NCBI GenBank assembly: GCA_025716815.1
Contig: JAIXMN010000013.1
Location: 496,001 to 560,000 of the forward strand
Source of the DNA: Dichotomocladium elegans
Taxonomy: Eukaryota; Mucoromycota; Mucoromycetes; Mucorales; Lichtheimiaceae
Reading direction: 5' to 3'
Length of the DNA: 64,000 nucleotides
Part shown: positions 50,301 to 61,364 of the stretch, piece by piece
Layout: each line of letters starts with the position of its first letter
How positions within the stretch are numbered: position 1 is the first letter of the stretch
Position numbers and translations under genes: made by a program
The notes under the pieces: generated by a model
What the model saw: only the letters and a program-made list of their open reading frames with translations
What the model was told of the DNA's origin: nothing
Databases searched by the model: none

Positions 50301-51788
50301 TTCTTGTTCGTCAACCGCGAGAGTCGAATGAAGCATTAAAATAACCCATTTTCTGCTATGAGCGGCATATTCTTTCAACCGCTCTGCCAAAGCTTCTATC
50401 TCGTTGATACCAGACATGAAGATGAGAAGGTCGCCACGTTCTGTGATGGGAAAGGTTTGATCAATGTATTCCATCACCTTCAGGTAAGGTGATGAATCCA
50501 AAACCTTGACTTTACTGGGGATCGACTCCTTCACAGTAGCGCTTTGTCGACGGCGATGGGCCGCGTCGTTCACAAGATTTGTGTCTTCGTCAGTGTTTGG
50601 CCAAAAGTGCGTTTTGACAGGATACATCCGCCCAGGCACGTTAAGTGTAGGGGCGTCAAAATATTGAGCGAACAACTCGGCGTTAATAGTGGCACTCATC
50701 AGTACAACACATAGGTCTTGGCGAGTGTTCAATAATTTCTTAAGTAGCGCTAATAGGAAATCCCCCATCATGTGCCGTTCATGTACTTCGTCAACGATAA
50801 TCACATCATACATCGATAGCATAGGATCCGCTGCATATTGTCGAAGTAATAGTCCCTCTGTCAAGAACAAGATTCGCGTCCTCTTCGTTTTAGTTCCTTC
50901 GAATCGGACCTGGTATGCGATTTCGGATCCGAATTCGTTTTGAGTTTCATAACTGACTCGGCGAGCAAGCGATGAGCAAGCGATACGTCTTGGCTGAGTG
51001 CATGCGATCTTATTGTATCCTGCACGCATCAGGATCTGAGGGACCTGTGTACTTTTGCCACAACCAGTATCGCCTGCAACAAGCAGAACCCGGTGCTTGG
51101 CAAGCGTATAAATAATGGCATTCGCAAATGGCGTGATAGGTAGTTCCGCCCGATATTTCTCAATTTTTTCTTTCTGCTCGGCTTTCTTTTTCTTTTCAAA
51201 ATCGTTGAAGAGGATTAGCGCATGTCGCAACAACTCTCCTTCGCGCTGCAAAATAGAGCTTGCTGCGATGGTCTTGCCGGCGTCTACAGGATTTTTGCTT
51301 TGAAGACTTTCTTTCATCTTTACAAAGAAGGCTGATCACAACGGTTGAGTGACTTTGACGGGACGACTTGAAAAAAAGGAGTCGGGTAAGGAGCCTTCAC
51401 CTTCAAATTCATAATATATTGGTGAGCCGCGTGGGATCATCCATGCCGCAAGACCTTTTTTTTGACGCGAGAAGAAGATCTGATCGCTTTCTTCAGTCCA
51501 AGGCCGATCAATAGGAAGATCTAGTTTGCCTCGCTGGGACTTAAGGAATGCTTGTGCATTCTTTTTTGCTTCGATCTTCTTTTCGGGATCGCGCAACTAG
51601 ATCCAAAGAGGTGTCAGCTGAGGTTAATCGAGTCTAGCACAGTAGAATATTTAACAATAATTTACTATGTCCCTCAAGTTCCACGCTTTTGCTTTGATTG
51701 CCTCTTCATTTTTTATGAGACTGCCGTCGACATCATAGCGTTCTTCCTCAGGAATGTATTTCTGTCGCCACCGACCGCGATGACTCAT
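47366..51788 (-). CDS. DHX34: DEAH-box RNA helicase, DHX34 family
   Basis: DHX34 is an ATP-dependent RNA helicase tied to nonsense-mediated decay in animals. The minus-strand start at 51788 gives MSHRGRWRQKYIPEEERYD, 141 bases from the divergent BRO1 start. A large exon (51317 to about 49930) carries the helicase core: GDTGCGKST (Walker A), CTQPRRIACSSLARRV, DEVHERHMMGD (DEVH box in place of DEAH), SATIN, STNIAETSLTI and QRAGRSGRTGPG. The HA2 region appears in a later exon (49504-49292) with SQHGDPITLLNLWQQWLEAK and SSRKWCARHGVGEHRLYE, typical of DHX34. Further small exons (about 49119-48568, 48324-48088, 48065-47880, 47822-47616) encode the long C-terminal part. The last exon (47587-47366) holds CLTC...H...C, a small zinc-finger-like motif, and ends in SCGVV. 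Several exon joins are approximate. Every helicase motif needed for activity is present. Confidence 0.9.
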
Positions 51789-51929
51789 TAATAAAATAAA
51801 AAAAGGGCAAAATTGGACGGACTCGTTTCTTCGAGCCGATTTTATCAAAAAGCGTTGCGAAGCCGGACCTCAAATTTGGCTTCAAATTTCATGCGTCAGC
51901 GCCAAGGCTTTCTTCCGTGTTGAACAACT
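51789..51929. promoter_or_regulatory. Compact bidirectional promoter region between DHX34 and BRO1
   Basis: Only 141 bases separate the two divergent start codons. The DHX34 side is A/T-rich (51790-51812). The middle holds a short inverted repeat around CGTTTCTTCGAG. Both transcripts must start and be controlled within this stretch or inside the neighbouring gene. Confidence 0.6.
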
Positions 51930-54900
51930 ATGGCACAGTTGCAAATTCCTTTGATTAATGTGCCCTCAAAACGAACTGCCGATGTTGATTGGGTTTACCC
52001 ACTCAAGCATTACATTGCTCATGTGTACCAAGAAGATCCTGAAAAGTACAACGAGGAGACATATACGCTTAACCGTTTACGCCAAGACACGCGTGGCGCA
52101 GGCAAGGACATCACAGGGCGAGACTTGCAATATCGATATTTTGGGCAGCTCGAACTCTTAGATCTACGCTTTCCTGTGGACGAAAAGAACGTTAAGGTGC
52201 TGTTCAACTGGTAAGTAACAGCAGAAAAAGTAGTAGAACCCTTCCTAGATTAGGCTCTCTTGCCCTAGTTTTTGGTTGCAGAAACGGAACTTATTTTATC
52301 CTCTACCTTCAGGTATGACGCATTTAATGGGCGTGCGACTGCCCAGTACTCGCTAGCGTATGAGAAAGCAAGCGTTATATTCAACATTGCTGCAACTCTG
52401 TCCGCAATTGCAGCCTTTCAGAATCGTGCGGAGACGGACGGCCGCAAGAAGTCCTTCCATTTTTTCCAGGCCGCGGCTGGAATGTTCCAGTATATTAACG
52501 ACAACTTTCTACACGCACCGTCTCAAGATCTTAGCCGCGAAACCGTCAAGATGTTGACTGATTTGATGCTTGTCCAAGCTCATGAATGTTTCCTGGAGAG
52601 CAGCTTACGCGAGAAAAAGAAGGATGGATTGGTTGCGAAACTTGCAAGCCATGCGGTGTGGGCATATGGTAATCTTGTGGATGAGCTTCAGGATGCAACC
52701 AGTCGAGGGGCAGGAATCGACAAGTCTTGGATGACCCTATGTCAGATCAAGAACAAATACTATCAGGCCCTGGCACAGCAACACAAAGCCGCAGCATGCG
52801 AGATTGAGAGTAAATACGGTGAGCAAGTAGCCCGACTTCGGTCAGGAGAAAGTACGGCCAAGGAAGCGATAAAACTATGCTCGAATCTGATTAGCCAAAT
52901 GCAGTCGAGTAATAATGCAAATGGGACTCTTCCCGCAGACAGCGGTTTAGTGATGCAAGAGCTCAGCAAGTCGATGGCAGCCACTTGCGGTGAAAAATAT
53001 GCTGCAGCATCACGAGACAACGATATGATTTACCACGATAATGTTCCTCAGGAATCTATACTTCCGCCTATCGACCGCCTCAAGACTGTAAAGGCCGTGC
53101 CTTTAACCGAGTTGTATAGCCCGAACGATATTGGAAAGGTGATTGGCCCTGACATTTTCGCAAAACTTGTACCGCTGAGTATCCACGAGAGCGCATCCAT
53201 GTATTCTGAAGAAAAAGCTAAGCTGCTGCGAGGCGAGTCAGAACGATGCGACCTGGCCAAGGCTGAGTTCCAAGCTGCGTTAGAATACATGAACCTCCCC
53301 GCATCCTTGGACAAGTTTAGAAAACAACAAGAGCTCTCAGTTGATGATTTCATGGTACCTACAAAAGATGCTCAACAATGGGCCGACGAGATCGCGGCGG
53401 AGGAAACTTCTGGGCATGCATCCATCGAGGAGCTGATTAAGAAACTGAATGGGCTCAGACAAGACGCTTCGGAAAAGCTGGATAAAGCTGCATTGAGTTT
53501 GGATGAGGAGATGCATGCATGCGAGAGTATGCGAGTAAGGAATCTTTAAATTCATGTGTTTGTCAAGGACAGTATCTCATAAACATTTAAAGGTCAAATT
53601 TGGGGAGCAATGGTCACAGCCGCCATCTTCACAAGTATTCACTGAATTTAGATGCGATATTCGCAACCATCGCACAGCTTTTGAGAATGCTGCAGCATCG
53701 GATAATGAGATCTTACGGAATTACCAAGAAATTTCACGTGAAGTCAGCATCCTTCGACAGGGAGGAAAAAGCAAAGCTCTGGATAAGGCATTTTCCGACG
53801 CAACATCGGCGGCTGCTTTTGGCAAGCCAAAACAGACAGCCTTAGGAAACGTCGATAGTCTTTTAGACCTTGATATGTCTACGGACAATACAACGACAAC
53901 GTCTATGCCAGAGGAGGCGGTTATGGCTGCCAAGGTGGAAAAGGTCGAATCAGCGCTTGCGAAATTACGCGCAATCGAAGAGGACCGCAGTGAGACACTG
54001 AATGACCTTCGGGAAAAGGTAAGCTAAACCACAGACAAGCTATTGATTGTTCGCTTATATACTTTACACGAACTATAATCCCAAGTCACTTGAAGATGAT
54101 ATATCAAGCATTTTAATTCTTAACAAAAAATCTAATGCTGAGCAGCAAATATTCGCGGCCGAGCTTGAAAAATATAAGCCCCATCAGCAACGGATTACGC
54201 TGACCATTCAACAGCAACAGCAAGCAATACGTGATGTCACAGAAGCATACAAATCGCTCATGGAAGACAAGGAAGCTATGAAACTACAATCAAAATTTCA
54301 AGAACTGCAACAGTTCCAAAAAAGAGCAGAAGACAATTTCAAGTTTGCGCGAGACCAATATATCAGCATCAAAGATGCTTTAACGTGAGTTTGTATTCAC
54401 AGAACTAGTGAATAATCAAGTGCTAACACTTCAAAAAGGAAAGGGATCCAATTCTACTCGAATGCATCGGATATGGTTGAATCGCTTTATAACAATATTC
54501 AGAGATTTTTAAGAGAACGTGAACAAGAACGAGATAGACTCTTACGGGGGTTGGATAACAGGAAAAGTCCAACGAAGCAGGAGACAGTCAGGGAGGATAT
54601 GAGCAGCTACGCATCCGCACCGCCTTTGCCAGCAGAATTACCAGTAAATGACAGCATGGGCATGTTGGCCGAGATAACTCGCTCAATGTCGTTGAATGAA
54701 CCTAAAGGCACGGCAGGAGGTTATAGACATGACATTGCTGGCAATCAGCCATATTCTACCATTCCTACTATGGCAGCGTCTAATTACACTCCATTGCCCT
54801 ACGGTAATAAGGACCAAGACAGCTTCCATATGTATAATCCAAGTTATCCAATTCAAAGTTATTGCGAAACGCAGCAGCAGACATGTCAGCAGCAACAGCA

Positions 54901-55324
54901 ACAATACCAGCAACGGCCGCCTCTACCACCGAAACCGTTGCAGCAGCCTAATCCTACCTTTAATACACAATTGTCGACGTCGTACCAGCAAGGTCATTAT
55001 ATCCCGTCTTCATCGCATTATGTTGCCACATTGCCATCTCGCTATCCTCAAGGTACCTCAACTTCTCTAGCTCCAGCAGGAGGACTTCCTCCTTCTTCCA
55101 ATTGCCTCTACGGGAACCCACAATCCCAGAATCAGACATGTCCGCCAAGAATGCCGCTACAGCCAATTTCTGGTGGGCTTCCACATTCACAGGGGTATAT
55201 TCCGTATCAGAGCAGCTCTGTAGCTGGGAATCAGTTTAATCAGCAACATCAACAACACCAACAGCAGCAGCAACCTTCTCAATCATATTGGCAACCAGGG
55301 GGCAGCGAGTCATTGCTTGATTGA
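51930..55324 (+). CDS. BRO1: BRO1-domain ESCRT-associated protein (Bro1/Alix/PalA family)
   Basis: Bro1-family proteins bind ESCRT-III (Snf7) and act in multivesicular-body sorting or pH signalling. Exons 51930-52210, 52313-53534, 53593-54018, 54086-54384 and 54439-55324 join in phase to 1037 residues. The BRO1 domain fills about residues 1-370: it starts MAQLQIPLINVPSKRT and contains FNWYDAF, SLAYEKASVIFNIAA and LMLVQAHECFLE. A long coiled-coil V domain follows (about 380-770), including YEEL-type helices and KSNAEQQIFAAELEKY. The C-terminal ~250 residues are Pro/Gln/Tyr-rich with RPPLPPKP, a possible SH3 or ubiquitin-ligase site, and end ESLLD. Whether it is the vacuolar-sorting Bro1 or the pH-signalling PalA/Rim20 form cannot be settled by eye; the tyrosine- and glutamine-rich tail does not decide it. 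Confidence 0.93.
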
Positions 55325-56190
55325 ACCATGTTGCTCTCACATACACACACGTACGCGTACGCGTACACATACACATACATATTTTGATGCTGATAATGAT
55401 CTGTAATACATATATACGCGATTGCTCACTCTTTCCTCTCTGAGCCTATCCGCTTGAGAGAGACAGTGATGGTTTCCGCAAACGGGGATATGATATTTTT
55501 ATACTTGCACAAGATTATCCCATTAATAATTTATGCATGCATCTGTAGTACAGAACCCCTTTTGATTTTTCCTTGTTTGACCAACAGAAGGCGTGTCTCC
55601 TTTCCGTTATGAAAATTTCCCTAAAGGCTGTGTTGTGCCGTGCAGAAGTTATATACGTGCCTAGGGGCAACAATGTGCTCGGCAGATGCGGCCAGATCGA
55701 TTGTTGTCATGTTCAGGATCACGCGTTATCACGAAACTATATTATCAAGGGAGGGGAGGGCTAGTGCCGAGCCCAGGCAGCTTCTTCGCATTGGTTGCTT
55801 CTGTTTCCTCCAAGCCGAAGGCGATGAAAAGGTAAGCAGATGAAAAAGAAAACAAATACGAAGATATGGGGTTTGGGCGGTGTCGGGGGATTATCCTTTG
55901 ATCCGCTGTAACAAGGTCATCTCAAACCGTAAAATCTAGTCGACCCCAACCCCCAATCTCCCTCCCCTGTAAGGTTCTCTCTCTCTCTCTCTCTCTTTTT
56001 TTTTTCTCTATACTTGCCGCGCGTTCACTCGCTCTCTTTCACCTCCCTTTCCTTTCACAACCCCGTAGCCGAAAATAAGAACATCGAAAAGGATTCGCCT
56101 CCTCCTCTTTTTCTTCTCGCTCTATTTCTTTACACTTATACGCACCGTGTGTATATTTTGTTTCTTTAAAAGAAAAAAAAAGAAAATATC
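55325..56190 (+). other. Intergenic region, promoter side of the G-alpha gene
   Basis: The left part holds a run of alternating ACGCGT/ACACAT units (55343-55380) just after the BRO1 stop. The right part is strongly pyrimidine-rich (55975-56120, with a CT run at 55976-55995), a typical leader for a highly expressed fungal gene. No gene is seen. Confidence 0.5.
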
Positions 56191-57583
56191 ATGGGTTGCT
56201 GCCATTCTGCAGAAGCTCAAGAGGACAAAGCTCGCAATGTCGAGATCGAGAATCAAATCAAGCGCGATAAACTCAACTTGCGCAATGAAGTTAAAATGCT
56301 GCTGCTAGGCAAGTGGAAGAGCGAGAACAAGACTCCGAGAGGAAAACACTTGCGCCTCGAAAACCCACCCCCCACCCACCCAAAAAAGTTTAAAATTGAC
56401 AAGCGATTTTAGGTGCGGGTGAATCTGGCAAGTCAACCATCCTTAAGCAAATGAAATTGATACATGACGACGGGTACACGCTGGAGGAGCGGGATGCGTT
56501 CAAGGAGATCATCTTTTCAAACACGGTACAATCCATGCGCGTTATTCTCGAGGCCATGGACGATATGGGCGTGGCACCCAGTCTACCCGAGAACGCCCAT
56601 CATGCGTCTGTTATTATGGATATGCCCGTCCAGATCGAGCGAGACAGCTTGCCACCCGAGGTCACACAGGCTGTCAAGGCGCTCTGGCGAGATCCGAATC
56701 TCCAGAGCGTTTTTGACAGGAGCAATGAGTTCCAGCTCAATGACTCGGCGAAATAGTAAGTTGAGGCCGTCGCACCGACGCAGCAAAATCTAACGAGCGA
56801 GCTTCGCTGACATTCACCCGCACCCGGTAGCTATTTCGACTCGATCGACCGGATTGGCGATCCCAACTATTTGCCAACGGACCAGGACGTCCTACGGTCT
56901 CGTGTAAAGACCACCGGTATCACAGAAACCACATTTAATATCGGCGAATTGACCTATCGCATGTTCGACGTCGGTGGCCAGCGTTCAGAGCGAAAGAAAT
57001 GGATCCACTGCTTTGAAAATGTCACTGCCATCATCTTCTTGGTCGCAATATCCGAATACGACCAGGTCCTGATAGAGGATGAGACCGTGGTATGTGTTTT
57101 TTTTTCCTACTTTTATGCGATCATGCGTTGACGATAGTTGAACTCATCACCTGTCCCCACCTTTGAAGAACCGAATGCAAGAAGCGCTCACGCTATTCGA
57201 TTCCATCTGCAACTCACGCTGGTTCGTCAAGACTTCCATCATTCTGTTTCTGAACAAGATTGATATCTTCAAGGAGAAGCTGCCAAAGCATCCCTTGAAT
57301 GAATCCTTCCCTGATTTTGGGGGTATGGCTGTATACTATAGCTGATTATCAGAGATCAAGCCCTATGCTGACACAACCCTCTTCTTCTTCCGTAGGTCCA
57401 AACACATACGAGGCCGCAAGCGAATATATTCTCAATCGCTTTGTATCGCTGAACCAAGCAGACACCAAGCAAATTTATACCCATTTCACATGTGCGACGG
57501 ATACCAAGCAGATCAAATTTGTCATGGCGGCTGTGAACGACATTATAATCCAGAATAACCTTAGGGATGTTGGTTTGCTATAG
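56191..57583 (+). CDS. Heterotrimeric G-protein alpha subunit
   Basis: The protein is a signalling GTPase coupled to membrane receptors. Exons 56191-56308, 56413-56755, 56831-57089, 57169-57322 and 57396-57583 join in phase to 353 residues, the family length. The N-terminus [14 protein letters not shown] has Gly2 for myristoylation and Cys3/Cys4 for palmitoylation. G1 is GAGESGKST, split after its first codon base by the first intron. The switch region shows RVKTTGI, then [12 protein letters not shown] (G3), LNKID (G4) and TCATDT (G5). The helical domain is present. The C-terminus NNLRDVGLL has Val where pertussis-sensitive alpha-i proteins have Cys. The first intron begins with GC (GCAAGT): a GT donor three bases further on would break the frame. 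The class (Gpa1- or Gpa2/3-like) is not decidable by eye. Confidence 0.95.
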
Positions 57584-58686
57584 CAACAGTACACTGCAGT
57601 ACTTGCTCTAGAATTTAGTTATTATTTCTTTCATGTACATCAAAGGAGAAGTACAAACAGCGTTTGAACTATTGGCAAATCCTTAACGTTCAGTGAGCGG
57701 AACATCAGACAAAGCAACATGGTGGGCTTGGCTATTTTTTTTTTTTTTTGCAATGACCTGCACGCGCAACGAGGAGATATATCCAAGATGAAACTCTTCC
57801 AGGTAGGGGCGAGGGGAGACAGGAAGTAGAGGGAGCATGTCAAACAGGAGGCCAGGTGAAGATTGCTTTCTCCACTTTTTTTTTTTCCCGAGTTGTAACT
57901 TTTTGAAAAAGGCCATGGGTGTGCAAGAGCTTCGATGGATAGAAGGCGAATGAAACCAACCTTTCTGCGCCTGCATTTTCGTGGAATTCTGGGATCGACC
58001 CGAAAGGTAAACTAGCCTGGCAAGTGTAACAATTGTAAAAAAAAAAAAAAAGTTTGTGGATGGAAAACATGCATGTGCAACGTCAAGAACATAAAAACAT
58101 AAGGAGTGAGAGGGGGGATATGGGAAAGGGAAGTACTGGCGAACTGCTGGCTTGGGTCGATATCTTCTTTCTCCCGGCCTTTATCTTGCGTACACCCAGT
58201 GCGAAAGACCTCACTTAATAAGAAACGGTGCTATCGACCCAATAACCAAGCTAGGTTTAGCTAAAAAAGATTGCCGGTGAAACCCCGACTGATTGTTGGT
58301 AAATTTATGTCAATGCCTCGAAACCCCTGTCCACAGTATTTCCAGGGACGCGCTTAAAACAGAGACATCGAGTCACTGAAGGGTTCGCGTACCACTCCAT
58401 TGATGTGAGATGAAGACCAAAAGAGACTTGAAGGCCAAGCGTTGCAAGCGGAGAAGAAAGAGAGAGGCAGAGGAAAGGTTTGATACTTTATTTTCAAAGG
58501 TAGATCCAACTCAGTGCGTATATTGTGTTACTTGTTTGCCCCGATCAATTAAGACGATCTTTCACAGTTGCCTTAAGGAAGGCGGGGGCGGAGGGGGGGG
58601 AGTGAGAGAGTGAGAGAGAGAGAGAGCAGGATTCGTTTTTTTTTCTCTTTCTTAACGTTGTTTTCTCTTTGTACATATACCAAGCA
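57584..58686 (+). other. Intergenic region between G-alpha and glycosyltransferase genes
   Basis: About 1.1 kb contains homopolymer runs (T at 57735-57751, A at 58037-58051) and a GA run next to the glycosyltransferase leader (58601-58627). No gene is supported. The last 60 bases before the ATG are T-rich leader. Confidence 0.5.
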
Positions 58687-59784
58687 ATGGAGATCATTCC
58701 AAACAGGCGGGCGCTCTTTGCGCTTCTCGTCGCTTTCCTCATCATATCTCTCATTGCATTTTCCTCAAACCTCTATCCATCCAGCGCTGGTTCACTCGCG
58801 GGAGAGGCCATCATCTCGCCTGGCATGCAAGATCATCTCAAACCTCAGATTCCGGCTGCCACAGACGATGTTCCTCCCGCATCGAATGCTGCTGCTGTCG
58901 ATGTTGATGAGCCTGATGCAGAGGATCTAGAGGTTGTCGACACAAAGCCGACGGACGCCAAAGACTGGAAACCAAAGAGCTTTCCGCCACTCCCGGCGAA
59001 TATTCAGAAGCTCGTCCAGGCCAATGTGCGCAAAACAAAGGGCGACAGTATCCTCCTCACTGCGGTGGTTAACTCTGGCATGGCTGAATACACGCTCAAC
59101 TGGATTGAGTCGTTAAAGCGGACGAAGCAGGACGATAAGTTCCTGGTGTTTGCAATTGACGAGGAGCTCGAGACGACGCTGAAGGAACACGGCTACGGTA
59201 ACCATGTTGTCCAGATTCCCGAGGCATGGTTCCACAAGGACCTTTCAGCCGGTTTTTCAAAATGGCTTGACCCCAACTACACCCCCATCACCCATTCGAA
59301 GACCTTGGTTGTAGAACGGCTCCTCTACGACGGCATCACCGTCTGGTTCTCAGACGTCGATATTGTCTTCACTTCATCGTCCATCTATGATTATCTCGTC
59401 ACAAAGCTCAATTCGCGCAGAAAATTCACGGAATTCCTGACAACCCAGGAAACCGAGCAGAAGATCATCAATTCGGGATTCTACATCATGCGGCCCACGG
59501 ATACAAACAAACGCATCCTCGCAGACACCATCATGATTCAGGACAATGAGCCCAAGGTCACTCAGCAGCGTGCCATGAACCGTGTATTGGATGAGCTCAA
59601 CCTGTCTTACCAGACCAGTTCCGTCGCTCTCCTCGACCTTGCTCTTTTTCCTCATGGCCGCATGTTCTTTGAGCGCAATATCCCGCACAAGTACGGCTTT
59701 GAGCCCATGATGGTCCATGCAAACTATCGCATTGGTGAGGATAAGAAAAAATCGCTTCAGGCAGCCAATCTTTGGTACATTTAG
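58687..59784 (+). CDS. Type II membrane glycosyltransferase, nucleotide-diphospho-sugar transferase family
   Basis: A single exon encodes about 365 residues. The start at 58687 gives MEIIPNRRALFALLVAFLIISLIAF: a short basic tail and one signal anchor (residues about 9-28), so the enzyme domain would face the Golgi lumen. A Pro/Asp-rich stem (about 30-110) precedes the catalytic part, which begins LLTAVVNSGMAEYTLNWIESL. The metal-binding DxD lies in VWFSDVDIVF (about 220), followed by INSGFYIMRP and QQRAMNRVLDEL, typical of the PF03407-type transferase fold (plant and fungal GT77-like enzymes). The C-terminus ends LWYI. The likely task is adding a sugar to glycoproteins or wall polymers; donor and acceptor are unknown. 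An in-frame ATG 18 bases upstream is possible but less well placed. Confidence 0.87.
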   Translation: MEIIPNRRALFALLVAFLIISLIAFSSNLYPSSAGSLAGEAIISPGMQDHLKPQIPAATDDVPPASNAAAVDVDEPDAEDLEVVDTKPTDAKDWKPKSFPPLPANIQKLVQANVRKTKGDSILLTAVVNSGMAEYTLNWIESLKRTKQDDKFLVFAIDEELETTLKEHGYGNHVVQIPEAWFHKDLSAGFSKWLDPNYTPITHSKTLVVERLLYDGITVWFSDVDIVFTSSSIYDYLVTKLNSRRKFTEFLTTQETEQKIINSGFYIMRPTDTNKRILADTIMIQDNEPKVTQQRAMNRVLDELNLSYQTSSVALLDLALFPHGRMFFERNIPHKYGFEPMMVHANYRIGEDKKKSLQAANLWYI

Positions 59785-60015
59785 AGACACATATATTTTA
59801 TCCTGTATTTTGTTTCCCCCTCCCCTTCCCTTCCCTTTTTTTTTCTTGTTATTATTAGTCAAAAAATGCATCAAAGTATACAAAAAGATAACAGTGAGAA
59901 ATACCAAATGCCGAAAATGATCAAAAATTGATTGATGGGAGGGAAATATCAACAAGGGATGCTTTGGATGGGGATGAACCGGGGTGGCGTGGGGGTTGGG
60001 GGTGGGTGGGCGGTG

Positions 60016-61364
60016 CTAGTATGGATGCTGTGGTTGGTCGTAAGGTGAGTGGTGGTAGTGCTGGTGCTGTTGCTGGCCATAAGGTGACGGTGACCCCGGA
60101 TACGGGCTTGTTTGATTACTGTAGCTCTGCTGGGAGAGCTCGTCTTCGGCCATGAGTTCCTTGACTTCCCACATATTTTGCTTGGATCCCACCGAGAACT
60201 CGAGGTCTTCTTTTGTGATCGAATCCCAGTACTTGTAGACCATCATCACCGATAGGAGCGTGCAGATGGTGCCGAAGAAGAGGCCGTCCACATAGTGCTT
60301 CACCTGATCGCAGATGACGACAGAAAAGACGTACATGAGCACCTGGCCAACGAGGAAAAAGGCTGTGCCGAACAAGATGTCCCCAAGCGGCCAGCGGTCG
60401 TCGAGCGTATTCACAACCAAGATGATCTGAGACACCACGTAGACAATAAAAGCGATGCCGTTGATAATGAAAGAAAATACCCAGAGTACACCTGGATTAT
60501 TGTAAGAGAATGGACCGACATTGTTGAATGTGAGAAGGGCGATCACACCGACAATAACAAAGATGAAGAAGGAACTGATGCGGATCGACTTTTTGGTAGA
60601 GAAGAAAACACGTCATGCGTGGTTAGCATAGGGGCTCCTTTATCAGAACGAAATGAAATTCATTCTTCATTACCCAAAGCGAGAGGGGTGTCCCATCCTC
60701 AGCGAACTGGAATCCGACAAACCCGTTGAGCAGTAAGCACCAGAATGTGGCGCTCACGACACCCAAATGGATTGCGGCAAAGTACTAAGAACGCATCAGG
60801 ATAAGTGATTGGCGGACGGATGATATTCCAGGTGCCTAGGCAAGCTCTTTTATCTTACAGGGTATGCTCCTGAGGAAGTCGGGATGATATCAGTAATAAG
60901 CAGCATCTCCAGAAATACCGAAACCATGTAAAGGTAAAAGAACATCACGATCTCCTTGCGACCTAGGCATGTTATTGATTTTTTTAAGAGGGACGAAACG
61001 GAAAGGATTGCTCTGGATAAGCCGGAGGAGTGCGGGACAGGACATCAGGGCACTTACCGACTGCAGTGTATTTAGACCGAATATGATAAATCATGATAGC
61101 CGTCATGATGATCGCGACAACGTCGATGACGAGGGTTGCTAGAGACGTTGAACCCAGTTCGTCAGACGTGATGTTGGAGCAAAAAGGTATAGAAGTGCAT
61201 TTACCTGGCTGGAAAACGAGGTTTCCACTGAGGTCAACGTTACGTGAATAGCACACAGGCTCAATGCCCTCGTTTTCACCCATCAACGGGCACAGCGGTA
61301 AGGCTACGGTTTTGCATATCCCTTTGAAGCTAAAAGCCTCAAACTTGAACATGATGTCGACCAT
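60016..61364 (-). CDS. CHS7: Chitin synthase export chaperone Chs7
   Basis: Chs7 is an ER membrane protein needed for chitin synthase 3-type enzymes to leave the ER. The minus-strand start at 61364 gives [27 protein letters not shown], then [13 protein letters not shown], typical of the family's lumenal N-terminus. Later exons give [25 protein letters not shown] (61150-61063), [23 protein letters not shown] (about 60955-60875), and [28 protein letters not shown]. The last exon contains [27 protein letters not shown] helices, HYVDGLFF and [17 protein letters not shown], the best-conserved end of the family. About seven membrane spans are visible. The tail after this is Gln/His/Tyr/Pro-rich and ends DQPQHPY. 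At least four introns are inferred. It would support cell-wall chitin synthesis. Confidence 0.93.
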
